Shown in pieces: positions 16,236-23,718 of a stretch of 33,075 bases of DNA (position 1 is its first letter; each line of letters starts with the position of its first letter). Location: assembly GCA_903925015.1 (NCBI GenBank), contig CAIYDY010000453.1:1-33075 (forward strand). Direction: 5' to 3'. The notes beneath the pieces were generated by a model. It saw only the letters and a list, made by a program, of their open reading frames with translations, did not search any database and was not told where the DNA came from. This DNA comes from an uncultured Acidobacteriia bacterium (lineage in GTDB: Bacteria; Acidobacteriota; Terriglobia; Bryobacterales; Bryobacteraceae). A program made the position numbers and the translations under genes.

Positions 16236-17126
16236 ATGATGAAACCAGGAAAAGCGTTACAGGCCGCTACGGTAGCCGCCGGGTGCTTCGGAATAGCCTC
16301 GACGGCTTGGGCGCAGGCGACAACTCCGATCTACGTTTGTGCTCCCCAGACCGGCACCGGTACCCAGGTTCGGTTCGTGACGGCGAGCCAGGCATGCACT
16401 AGTGCCGAAACGCGCTATCAATGGAATGTTGCCGGCGCCAAGGGTGCGACGGGCGGGGTGGGTGCGCGCGGAGCGAGCGGGCCCACGGGACCTGCCGGAG
16501 CTACGGGTGCCCGTGGGGCCACGGGCGTACCCGGTGCCGCCGGAGCCCTCGGGCTGGCAGGCGCGCAGGGTCCGATGGGACCGGTCGGCGCAACTGGCTC
16601 GACGGGGACGCAGGGTGCGACTGGTGCCAAGGGCGCAGCGGGATTGCAAGGCCCGCAGGGGCCGGCCGGAGCGTCGGGACCGCAGGGGCTACAAGGACCG
16701 CAGGGTCCACAGGGTGCGGCGGGGTTGGCCGGAACCGCCGGAGTGAGCGGACCGCAGGGTGCGCAGGGAGCGACAGGGCCGGTGGGAGCCACCGGCAACA
16801 ACGGGGCCGCCGGCACAGCGGGTCTGCAGGGAGCCACCGGCAACACCGGTCCACAGGGACTGCAAGGCGCAACCGGAACTTCGGCTCCCTCGGGAGGCGT
16901 GACGGGTTTTGTGTTCACGGGCGGAGCGGCCGTGGCTGGTGCTCAGGTATCGCTCCAAGGGCATGGCTTCACGGTCTACACGACTGCGACCGGCGCGTTC
17001 CAGATGGACACAGTACCGCCCGGCAGCTACACGGTACTGATCTTCAATCCTGCCGGCACACAGGTGGCCGTGTCAGCCGTGGTGGTTGGAAGCACTTACG
17101 CGAGCATGGGCACGGTGAGCTACTAG
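16236..17126 (+). CDS. Collagen-like exported protein 2
   Basis: 296 residues with two adjacent ATG codons (16236 and 16239). It shares the architecture of the preceding protein: signal peptide to about AWAQ; Cys module with C35, C54 and W63; 50 Gly-X-Y triplets from G67; the same TSAPSG hinge; and a C-terminal beta-sandwich ([20 protein letters not shown] to TVSY). The Cys-x8-Trp-x3-Gly spacing into the helix is identical in both. The triplets include more Gln and a few Lys/Arg than protein 1, which could allow charge pairing between different chains. The stop TAG is directly followed by the ATG of the DsbA-like gene without a gap. Confidence 0.85.
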   Translation: MMKPGKALQAATVAAGCFGIASTAWAQATTPIYVCAPQTGTGTQVRFVTASQACTSAETRYQWNVAGAKGATGGVGARGASGPTGPAGATGARGATGVPGAAGALGLAGAQGPMGPVGATGSTGTQGATGAKGAAGLQGPQGPAGASGPQGLQGPQGPQGAAGLAGTAGVSGPQGAQGATGPVGATGNNGAAGTAGLQGATGNTGPQGLQGATGTSAPSGGVTGFVFTGGAAVAGAQVSLQGHGFTVYTTATGAFQMDTVPPGSYTVLIFNPAGTQVAVSAVVVGSTYASMGTVSY

Positions 17127-17927
17127 ATGCCGCCGTTCGGATGGACGCGCCGGAGCCGGGAATTGGCTCGGGGGGCGTCCCGAACCCTGCTGCTCGGGGC
17201 CGCCATGGCGCTCGGAGCGGCTGTTGTTTGGGCGGCGGAGGTTCCAGCCCCGCAGACCGGGAACGCGGAAATACTCTCCGAATTGAAGGCGATCCGGGCG
17301 CTGATGGAGAAACTCGTGGCCGCTTCGGAAAGCGGCGGGCGCGCACTTCCGGCCAGCACACGAGCCTTGCTTCCGGTTATTCCCTCGCCCTATGCCGACG
17401 GCTCGCCCACGGCACCGGTTACGATCGTGGAATTTACGGATCTGCAGTGTCCATTTTGCCGACAGTTCCGAATGACCACATTCCCCGAGTTGAAGAAGCA
17501 GTACATAGACACGGGCAAGGTTCGTTTTCTCAGCTTCGATTTCCCGCTGGAAGCCATTCACCCGATGGCGATACCCGCGGCGAAGGCCTCGCGGTGCGCG
17601 GTGGAACAGGGCAAGGGCCTCCAGATGCGGGAGGCGATTCTGACGAACAACGAAAATCTGAGCGCCGACATTTTTGTCACACTTGCGGGGGACCTTGGCA
17701 TGGACAAAAAGTCCTTTCAGGCCTGTGTGGCGGACCCGGCCCGCTTCGGCGATGAACTGAAGGCAAACCAAGCCTACGGGAAGGCGGCGGGTGTGGACGG
17801 CACACCGAATTTCGTGGTTGCGCCCACCTCGGCTTCGAAGATCGAGGGTGAGAAGATTCCCGGCGCGCTGCCCTTGGATGCGTTCCGAGCAGAGATTGAA
17901 AAGCTGTTGGCGGCGAAGGCCCGCTGA
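17127..17927 (+). CDS. DsbA/BdbD-type thiol-disulfide oxidoreductase
   Basis: 266 residues. An Arg-rich n-region and hydrophobic helix (LLLGAAMALGAAVVWAA) export or anchor it in the periplasm. A short coiled segment (NAEILSELKAIRALMEKLVA) precedes the thioredoxin fold with the inserted helical domain of DsbA-like proteins. The active site is CPFC (C108, C111) after VEFTDLQ, and the cis-proline loop is VDGTPNFVV. Such proteins oxidise or isomerise cysteine pairs in exported substrates. The gene starts at the base after the stop of collagen-like protein 2 and precedes collagen-like protein 3. All three collagen-like proteins carry a conserved Cys pair next to the helix, so they are its likely substrates; this is inference from context. 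Confidence 0.87.
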   Translation: MPPFGWTRRSRELARGASRTLLLGAAMALGAAVVWAAEVPAPQTGNAEILSELKAIRALMEKLVAASESGGRALPASTRALLPVIPSPYADGSPTAPVTIVEFTDLQCPFCRQFRMTTFPELKKQYIDTGKVRFLSFDFPLEAIHPMAIPAAKASRCAVEQGKGLQMREAILTNNENLSADIFVTLAGDLGMDKKSFQACVADPARFGDELKANQAYGKAAGVDGTPNFVVAPTSASKIEGEKIPGALPLDAFRAEIEKLLAAKAR

Positions 17928-17947
17928 GTGAGGAAATTGATAATTCT

Positions 17948-19009
17948 ATGAACCATTCCTACCGTTTCCCCCGGACTGTCCGGTTTCTGCCCGCGCTGCT
18001 TCTGGCAATTGTGCCGACGACTGAGGCGCAGACCACGTCAGGCACGATCTCGGCCTGTGTGGATGGGGCGACCGCCCAGATGCGGATCCTGCCAACGGGC
18101 GGCCAGTGCGCTGCGGGCGAGAGTCTGCTGCAGTGGCAGGCAGCCGGAATTTCAGGCGCGCAGGGTGCCACCGGGGCGAACGGGCTGCCGGGGGGACACG
18201 GTCCGATGGGTGCGACAGGTACGGCGGGTACAACCGGTGCGCAAGGCCCGGCTGGCAACATGGGCTCTGCGGGAGCCACAGGCGCGCCCGGGCCGCAGGG
18301 ATTCGCGGGCGCAGCGGGTCCTGCAGGTCCCGGCGGGGCGACGGGAGCGACGGGTGATGCGGGACCCACCGGATTGACGGGACTAGCAGGAGCGGCCGGT
18401 GTGGCCGGCGCAATCGGGCCGACAGGTTTGGCCGGTCCCACGGGGACGGCGGGTGCCATCGGTGCGGCCGGTCCGGCGGGTTTGGCCGGAGCAGCGGGAG
18501 CCACGGGAGCGCCCGGTCTTGCGGGTGCGGCGGGGGCGGCCGGATTGCAAGGCCCGCAAGGGCCCGCCGGACCGACCGGCGCACAAGGGGTGGCCGGAAC
18601 ACTGGGCCCGGCAGGCTCCATTTCGGGCGTGGCAGCGTGCAGCGGAACGCCGGTTTCGGCTGGAACGTTGGTATATATACCGGGCCGGGCGTTTACGGCC
18701 TATGCCGACAGCAGTGGCAACTTCCAGTTCAACCAAGTCCCGGACGGATCGTATACGGTTACGGTTGAACGGGGCGGGACCACCTTGGGCACCGCGAGTG
18801 CCACGGTGGCTGGGGGGGCGGTGGGGCCTCTATCGATCTCGGCATGCAGCGGGGGCACCACGTGCGGAGCCCTAACCTGCAGCGGAACCACGCCCTATTG
18901 CAAAACGACAGCGACGACGAACACATGCGTTCAGTGTCTTACCGTTTCTAATTGTCTCCCGGGCCAAAAGTGCTCATCCGCCAAGTGCATTGGGACGCCC
19001 TTGGTTTGA
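17948..19009 (+). CDS. Collagen-like exported protein 3 with Cys-rich tail
   Basis: 353 residues; AGGA 13 bases before the ATG. It has a signal peptide (to about TTEAQ), the same Cys module (C37, C54, W63), and about 53 Gly-X-Y triplets from G67. A regulatory-type beta-sandwich follows (SGVAACSGTPVSAGTLVYIP to VGPLSISAC). Unlike its two siblings it ends in an extra 50-residue cysteine-rich module (TTCGALTCSGTTPYC to KCSSAKC) with spacing like small disulfide-knot domains of extracellular proteins. It is the last gene of the operon. The module could be an adhesive cap or a site for cross-linking. The DsbA-like gene directly upstream would suit its many disulfides. Confidence 0.85.
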   Translation: MNHSYRFPRTVRFLPALLLAIVPTTEAQTTSGTISACVDGATAQMRILPTGGQCAAGESLLQWQAAGISGAQGATGANGLPGGHGPMGATGTAGTTGAQGPAGNMGSAGATGAPGPQGFAGAAGPAGPGGATGATGDAGPTGLTGLAGAAGVAGAIGPTGLAGPTGTAGAIGAAGPAGLAGAAGATGAPGLAGAAGAAGLQGPQGPAGPTGAQGVAGTLGPAGSISGVAACSGTPVSAGTLVYIPGRAFTAYADSSGNFQFNQVPDGSYTVTVERGGTTLGTASATVAGGAVGPLSISACSGGTTCGALTCSGTTPYCKTTATTNTCVQCLTVSNCLPGQKCSSAKCIGTPLV

Positions 19010-19189
19010 CAACTCAGTAACTGCCCGAAAGCTGACCGCCCCGGACAATGCCCTTTGGGGGCGGCGAGCCAAACCTTCAGTTTGTGTATTTTGGGATTCG
19101 GCGTGGCGTCCATGGCGAGTGTATCAGTTTTTCCGGTCGCGGAATGTATTTCCGGCAAATCGCTTCGGCGGTCATGAGCCAATATACGG

Positions 19190-19617
19190 GATATAGGCGT
19201 CTCGACGGTCACGCCTGGGTACGGGTGAAAGCCAGCGTCAAACGTTACGAACCGGATGGAACTCCCGATGGCGAAGGCGGCTAGGTAGGCATCGCTGATG
19301 AGCTTGGCAGTGGGCTCGCGCTGCCCTGAAAAGCAGGGGAAGCAGGGAGTCGAGCTTTGCTGGTTCCTGAATGAATTCCACGCGTTCATCCTCCAGGAGT
19401 TGTTCGAGAAGGACCCAGGCCGAGGATGCCGGGATGGCCCGCGCACCAATAAATGGCGCGATTTCCAAGGGGGCGAAGGAGCGCCAACTGGACATATCGG
19501 CACAGGCAAGCGTCACCTGCGGACAACCGGTCAAACCACTGCAGGGCTGCGTAGTGGTGTTCGTAGTCTCTGACCAATTAGGGAAAGGAAGTTGACATCG
19601 ACCAAACATCGCTGCAT
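19190..19617 (-). pseudogene. vapC: vapC toxin (PIN domain), multiply frameshifted
   Basis: Reading the minus strand across frames rebuilds a whole VapC. MQRCLVDVNFLSLI starts at ATG 19617 behind GAGG. A second frame gives EHHYAALQWFDRLSAGDACL and onwards. A third gives SSAWVLLEQLLEDERVEFIQ. The last gives SDAYLAAFAIG and VTFDAGFHPYPG. At least three frame changes are needed, so no active toxin can be made. The PIN-domain acidic positions (VDVN, SDAY, TFD) are still visible. The end near 19190 is approximate because no in-frame stop marks it. Confidence 0.8.
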
Positions 19618-19658
19618 CAATTTCCTCCGGGGACGGACTCGTGATGGTGGGGCCCGGA

Positions 19659-19823
19659 TCACCACCCAAACACAGGCGGAGGACGTCGGAACTTGCGCCG
19701 TTGCGGGGAGAGGTGGCTCTGTACCGCGTCTATGAAGAACTGCCGGAGGGTGATGCCGTTTGAGAATGAAGCCGCGCGGGCTTGGTCGAGGAGTTCGGCC
19801 TCCAACTCAACCGTGGTGCGCAT
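19659..19823 (-). CDS. vapB: VapB-type antitoxin
   Basis: About 54 residues from ATG 19823 (MRTTVELEAELLDQARAASF); a frame extending to 19841 adds six residues. The TTVELEAELLDQA start is the beta strand and first helix of a ribbon-helix-helix DNA-binding domain, and GITLRQFFIDAVQSHL is its second helix. The Pro-rich end (RRPPPVFG) is the kind of tail that wraps the toxin. It is directly upstream of the ruined vapC in the usual order. It now has no toxin to neutralise and may persist as an orphan that could still bind DNA or another VapC. Confidence 0.75.
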   Translation of the reverse strand: MRTTVELEAELLDQARAASFSNGITLRQFFIDAVQSHLSPQRRKFRRPPPVFGW

Positions 19824-20061
19824 ATGGCATGAGTATGGCATACCTTGGACCTTGTCGATTCGGGGTGGCTGTGCTGTGGATCGTCCCTAGTCTGGAGACT
19901 GCAAGGCCGCGCCCACACGGCCTTGGTAGCAGGTTGCTAGAGACTTTTGCGACCGAGCCAAATGCGCCGAGGCACCTTACAGCGCGGGAAATCGGCGCAA
20001 CGGCTAGCCGAGAGCCCTTCAAGCATCTCAACGTTGCAGAAACCGATCCGCCGTACTGAAG

Positions 20062-20292
20062 TCATGCACGGACGAGGGCGGTGCGTTCCTCGAGCCGGGA
20101 GATGCGGTCGCCATGGTTGTCGAGTTTGTTCTCGATGCGCTCCAAGCGGCGACCCATTTCGTCCAGCCGACGGTTGACGCCGTCAATTCGGTCATCGAAC
20201 CGCTTGCTCATCTCATCCAAACGCTTGTTCGGCCACCAGCCGATGGTCACGAATCCGATCAGGATCGGCGGCGCGACCTGAACGAAGGGCAT
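20062..20292 (-). CDS. Small membrane-anchored coiled-coil protein
   Basis: 76 residues. One hydrophobic segment at the N-terminus (VAPPILIGFVTIGWW) could span or signal into the membrane. The rest is a charged coiled coil with heptads and a recurring RLDEM/RRLERIE pattern, ending RLEERTALVRA. Similar short proteins are common in genomes of this kind and have no assigned function. It lies 93 bases downstream of the permease gene on the same strand. Real coding is supported by the heptad pattern and the ATG start, but no family name is given. Confidence 0.55.
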   Translation of the reverse strand: MPFVQVAPPILIGFVTIGWWPNKRLDEMSKRFDDRIDGVNRRLDEMGRRLERIENKLDNHGDRISRLEERTALVRA

Positions 20293-20385
20293 GTTGATGA
20301 CGTGGTCACCACCGGATTCATGTTCTGATCATAACCTAGAACGCCCACCCCGGCTTCGGACTTTGGGCGAGCGTCCGCGGAAGAT

Positions 20386-21720
20386 TTATCGAACTTGGGT
20401 TGGTTTGGTGGTCGATCTTGCGGCGGCGAAGTAGGCCACAATTCCGGTGGCCATTACGCCGAGGCCGATGGCGGTGGCACTGACGCCGGAGATTTGGTCG
20501 GAACGGCTGTGGATGCCGGCTGCGACGAGGAGAACCGTGGGGCCGACGCCGACGAGGACGGCTCCGGGCATGCCGCCTGGGACGCGGAAGGGTCGGTGGA
20601 GTTGGGGTTCCTGGATGCGCAATACCACCAAGGCCACGAATTCGAGTACGAGGCTGGCACCGTAGAGGAGGATGACCAACATCAGGAGGCGGTCGAAACT
20701 CAGGCCGAGGGCCGCAGTCCAGGCGAGACCGCAAACAATGATGGAGGCCCAAGGGGTACCGTCAGGCAGACGGCGTGCGAGGAATTTGGGGAGATAGCCG
20801 TCCTCGGCCATCGCAACGGGAATCCGGGAATAGGAAAGCGTCAGGGAATTGAAGGAGCCGAGGGTGCTGACCATGGTCGCGAGCAGCAGAGCCACGGCGA
20901 GGCCGGAACCACCTAGCGATGCCGCGATTTCGACCCAACTCCCGGTAGCCCAGGCGGTCCGGGGAAAACCGGCAAACCAGACTGCGACCACCGGCACAAC
21001 ATAGGCGCATATCGCAAGACCGATGGCGAGGCCCATGACACGGGGGTAGGTGCGGGAGGGTCGTTCCACCTCCCCGGCGATTGTAGAGGCGTTGTCCCAC
21101 CCCATGTAGTTCCACATGGCGACCAGGAGGCCGGCGAGGATGTCCGGCGGTTCGACGGGATGGGGCTTGAAGGCGGCGGGCGGGTGGGGGAAGAGCGTCA
21201 GGGCGATCAGAATGGCGAAGGGGCTTAGGAGGAGGCATCCGGCGACGAGCGCACCTTCGCCCACGGCCCGGGCTCCGAGCAGATTCCAGAGAACGCAGAC
21301 CAGAACCATGGCGGCTCCGATGAAGAAGGCGTTGTGGCCTTGGGAGGCGGGAGGCCAGAGGCGTCCGAGGGAGAGGACGAAAAGGGTCGGGTAGACCGCC
21401 ATGTCGAAGATGCTGGCGAAGAGGGAGAACCACGCTTCCTGGAAACCCCAAAAGGGGCCGAGTGCGCGCCGGACCCAGATGTAAAAACCGCCCTCGGCGG
21501 GAATGGCGGAGGAAAGTTCACCCACCATTAGGCCGACGGGGAGGCTCCAGAAGATGGGGACCAAGATGAGGAGAAGGACGCCGGTGCGGTAGCCGGTGCG
21601 TTGGATGAGCTCCTCGATGCCGTAGGGGCCGCCGGACGACATGAGGTAGGTCGCCATGGCGAGCTGGAGAAGGGTGACCTTGCGTCCGGGACGTGGTGCT
21701 GAGGGTCCGTGGCTAAGCAC
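20386..21720 (-). CDS. APC-superfamily amino-acid permease
   Basis: 444 residues from a GTG start, with about 12 hydrophobic segments. The first helix contains the broken, glycine-rich substrate motif (SSGGPYGIEEL), and TM2-3 carry GELSSAIPAEGGFYIWVRRA, both typical of amino acid/polyamine/organocation transporters. WNYMGWDNASTIAGEVERPS is the family's sixth-helix region. It should import an amino acid or polyamine with protons or by exchange; the substrate cannot be read from sequence. The start lies one base after the osmC-like stop (TAACGTG), so the two are translationally coupled. Confidence 0.87.
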   Translation of the reverse strand: MLSHGPSAPRPGRKVTLLQLAMATYLMSSGGPYGIEELIQRTGYRTGVLLLILVPIFWSLPVGLMVGELSSAIPAEGGFYIWVRRALGPFWGFQEAWFSLFASIFDMAVYPTLFVLSLGRLWPPASQGHNAFFIGAAMVLVCVLWNLLGARAVGEGALVAGCLLLSPFAILIALTLFPHPPAAFKPHPVEPPDILAGLLVAMWNYMGWDNASTIAGEVERPSRTYPRVMGLAIGLAICAYVVPVVAVWFAGFPRTAWATGSWVEIAASLGGSGLAVALLLATMVSTLGSFNSLTLSYSRIPVAMAEDGYLPKFLARRLPDGTPWASIIVCGLAWTAALGLSFDRLLMLVILLYGASLVLEFVALVVLRIQEPQLHRPFRVPGGMPGAVLVGVGPTVLLVAAGIHSRSDQISGVSATAIGLGVMATGIVAYFAAARSTTKPTQVR

Positions 21721-21721
21721 G

Positions 21722-22114
21722 TTAGGCCGCGATTCGCACCGAAAGGTCGAGCTTGCCGCGAAGCGTGTTCATCATGATGCAGCCTCGGTCGGCGATGTCG
21801 ACGATCTTGGAGAGGAGTTCGGAATCCGCGCAGGTGGCGGAAACCACGAGTTCGATCCGGGTGAAAATGGGCGGCGTGCCGGAGATGGTGGCGTCGACCA
21901 GGATGACAGCGTCGGAGACGGCTGCGTTCCGGGCGGCGATGGCGGCGAGGAGGTTGCTCATGAAGCAGCCGCCGATGGAGGTCAGGAACAGTTCGCCACC
22001 CATGGGACCGGCGTCGGTGCCGCCTTTGTCTGTTGGGCGGTCGACGGTAACACGGTGGTTGCGGATGGCGGCCTGGGAGGTGGACGGGCCTGTCTGCCGA
22101 AGTTCGATGGTCAT
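21722..22114 (-). CDS. OsmC/Ohr-family protein
   Basis: 130 residues. The family's two reactive cysteines are present: SIGGCFMSNLLAA (about C50) and DRGCIMMNTLRG near the C-terminus. OsmC-type proteins reduce organic hydroperoxides as homodimers, using dithiols as reductant. The DKGGTDAGPMGGELFLTSIG segment is the usual loop before the first Cys. The ATG lies six bases after the stop of the LamG/TIR-like gene, and the permease GTG lies one base after its own stop. With msrA upstream this makes a likely oxidative-stress operon. Confidence 0.85.
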   Translation of the reverse strand: MTIELRQTGPSTSQAAIRNHRVTVDRPTDKGGTDAGPMGGELFLTSIGGCFMSNLLAAIAARNAAVSDAVILVDATISGTPPIFTRIELVVSATCADSELLSKIVDIADRGCIMMNTLRGKLDLSVRIAA

Positions 22115-22120
22115 GGAGCG

Positions 22121-23104
22121 CTACCTCGCCGAAATAGCTGCCAAGTGCCTTGCCAGATTCTCTTCAACCTCGGCCTTGCCACCTATGGTGTCATTGTAGA
22201 AAACAACCCGATAGCTTCTTATGTCAAAAGGCAACTGGGTTTCGCGGCGAGCCAAGAGAATTGTGGGTTTGTGAAGGGCGTGCGCGTAACCTAGCTCGTA
22301 GAAGACGTTTGGATTGGACGGGGTGATCTCGGCGATCACGATATCGGATTGCTCGATCTCGCGTTGGATTTCCTGAAAGATAATGCCGGGGCCTGCCTGC
22401 TGGTCGATTCGAAAGGGTACGTAGCCAGCTTTTTTGGCTTGGACGTCGATGACATCTCGGAAGAAGGTATCGTAGGGCTCGGCGAAATGCATGGCGACAA
22501 AGGCTCGCGGGTCGCTGCCTGAGGAGGTGAAGCGCGAAAAGGAAACCGTCTTGTTCCCCGCAGCAATGAGTCCAACTTGGCGCCCCTCCAAAGGCTTTGT
22601 CAAGAGCTGCTCCATGACGGGCACATCGTCCACAAACATCCTCAACTCTTGGCCTTGCAGCGAGATGCGGAGATCGTAGTCGCGATCGGCGCGCAGATTC
22701 CCCTGCTCGCCCGTCGAGGCTATCGGGCGCCAGCCGAATCCGGGCTCGTGCTCCCCAACCGTGTAAGCGCTCCTATTGGCTCCCAGTTCGAAAAAGACGT
22801 AGTGCTGGTCCGGCGAATGGTACCCAACCACGATGCCAGCGGCCTGCTCGGTCTCCCCAAAAGAACCGGAGAACCGGACTGCGACGCTGCAGGTGCCGTT
22901 CCTTAACGTTGTGTTGCTGACCGCCAAGCCCATCGCGAAAGTCTCGCCGTGGGCCGATGCCCGCTTGCCCGAACCCAGAAAACTGAGTCCCCGGCGATCC
23001 TTCGGGTTGACGGTTTCGTTAGAGCCAGGAATTTCCCAATTTCCAATGATAGGCACCCATCGATTGGCGTGCCCATTGGTCCCGTTCGTCGTGATTTTCA
23101 GCAT
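22121..23104 (-). CDS. LamG-like domain fused to a TIR/deoxyribosyltransferase-like domain
   Basis: 327 residues, no signal peptide, so probably cytoplasmic. Residues of about 15-193 form a concanavalin/LamG-type beta-sandwich (GNWEIPGS, VRFSG, AAGIVVGYHS, DYDLRISLQGQELRMFVDD, GRQVGLIAAG). Residues 199-310 match the Rossmann-like domain shared by bacterial TIR-like and nucleoside 2-deoxyribosyltransferase-like proteins: RAFVAMHFAEPYD, GPGIIFQEIQREIEQSDIVI, and NPNVFYELGYAHALHKPTIL, then LPFDIRSYRV. E270 in the YELG motif sits where those families keep their catalytic Glu. NAD- or nucleotide-cleaving activity triggered by ligand binding to the beta-sandwich is a hypothesis. GGAAGA precedes the ATG. 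The gene lies between msrA (33-base gap) and the osmC-like gene (6-base gap). Confidence 0.8.
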   Translation of the reverse strand: MLKITTNGTNGHANRWVPIIGNWEIPGSNETVNPKDRRGLSFLGSGKRASAHGETFAMGLAVSNTTLRNGTCSVAVRFSGSFGETEQAAGIVVGYHSPDQHYVFFELGANRSAYTVGEHEPGFGWRPIASTGEQGNLRADRDYDLRISLQGQELRMFVDDVPVMEQLLTKPLEGRQVGLIAAGNKTVSFSRFTSSGSDPRAFVAMHFAEPYDTFFRDVIDVQAKKAGYVPFRIDQQAGPGIIFQEIQREIEQSDIVIAEITPSNPNVFYELGYAHALHKPTILLARRETQLPFDIRSYRVVFYNDTIGGKAEVEENLARHLAAISAR

Positions 23105-23137
23105 CGTCTTCCAACGATATTGTAGCCCGAAGAGGCG

Positions 23138-23689
23138 CTACCCCTTGCGGCGTTCAGCGAACTTCTTGCGGAACTTGTCGAGCTTGGGGCGGACGACGTA
23201 GGCGCAGTAGGGCTGGTTGGGGTTGTTGGCGAGGTAGTTTTGGTGGTAGTCCTCACCGGGCCACCAAGGTTTGGCAGGCTCGACGGCGGTGACGATGGGG
23301 TCGTCGAAGGCTTTGACAGCGGTGAGTTCCGCGATGACGGCGCGGGCGGTGGCTTCCTGCTCCGGGGAGTGAAAGAAGATGACTGATCGGTACTGCGTGC
23401 CGGAATCGTTGCCCTGACGGTTGAGGGTGGTGGGGTCGTGGATGACGAAGAAGATTTCGAGGATGTCGCGGAAGGTGATCACTACGGGGTCGAAGGTGAC
23501 TTGCACGACTTCGACGTGGCCGGTTGCTCCGCTGCAGACCTGCTGGTAGCTTGGATTGGGGCGCGCGCCGCCCATGTAGCCGGAGATTGCGCTGTCGACG
23601 CCCTTGGTGTCGTTGTAGACGCACTCCAAGCACCAGAAGCATCCGCCGCCCAAAGTTGCAATCTCTTGCGTCCCGTTATTTTCAGACAT
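23138..23689 (-). CDS. msrA: Peptide methionine sulfoxide reductase MsrA
   Basis: 183 residues. The active site is GGGCFWCLE near the N-terminus, with the nucleophilic Cys at about residue 17. GYMGG, the family's YSGATGHVEVVQV-like region (here CSGATGHVEVVQV), HDPTTLNRQGND and EDYHQNYL follow in the usual order. It reduces methionine-S-sulfoxide in oxidised proteins, with thioredoxin as donor. There is no signal peptide, so it is cytoplasmic. It is divergent from the MetE-like gene, the two starts being 30 bases apart, so a shared promoter region is likely. It is the first gene of the minus-strand msrA - LamG/TIR - osmC - permease run. Confidence 0.95.
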   Translation of the reverse strand: MSENNGTQEIATLGGGCFWCLECVYNDTKGVDSAISGYMGGARPNPSYQQVCSGATGHVEVVQVTFDPVVITFRDILEIFFVIHDPTTLNRQGNDSGTQYRSVIFFHSPEQEATARAVIAELTAVKAFDDPIVTAVEPAKPWWPGEDYHQNYLANNPNQPYCAYVVRPKLDKFRKKFAERRKG

Positions 23690-23718
23690 GCTGCTTCCAG
23701 AATAGGCCAGGGCATAAA

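Noticed and set aside
15342-16918. Minus-strand proline/alanine-rich frames opposite the collagen-like genes
   Set aside because: They are the reverse complement of Gly-X-Y codons and have no start signals or independent features.
15540-18610. Tandem short repeats that could be read as a CRISPR array or satellite
   Set aside because: The 9-base periodicity is the Gly-X-Y codon triplet of collagen-like proteins; there are no constant repeats with unique spacers.
18931-19509. Minus-strand frame of 192 codons as a full gene
   Set aside because: Only its middle part (SDAYLAAFA to PYPG) is meaningful, as the last piece of the broken vapC; the rest is non-coding in this frame.
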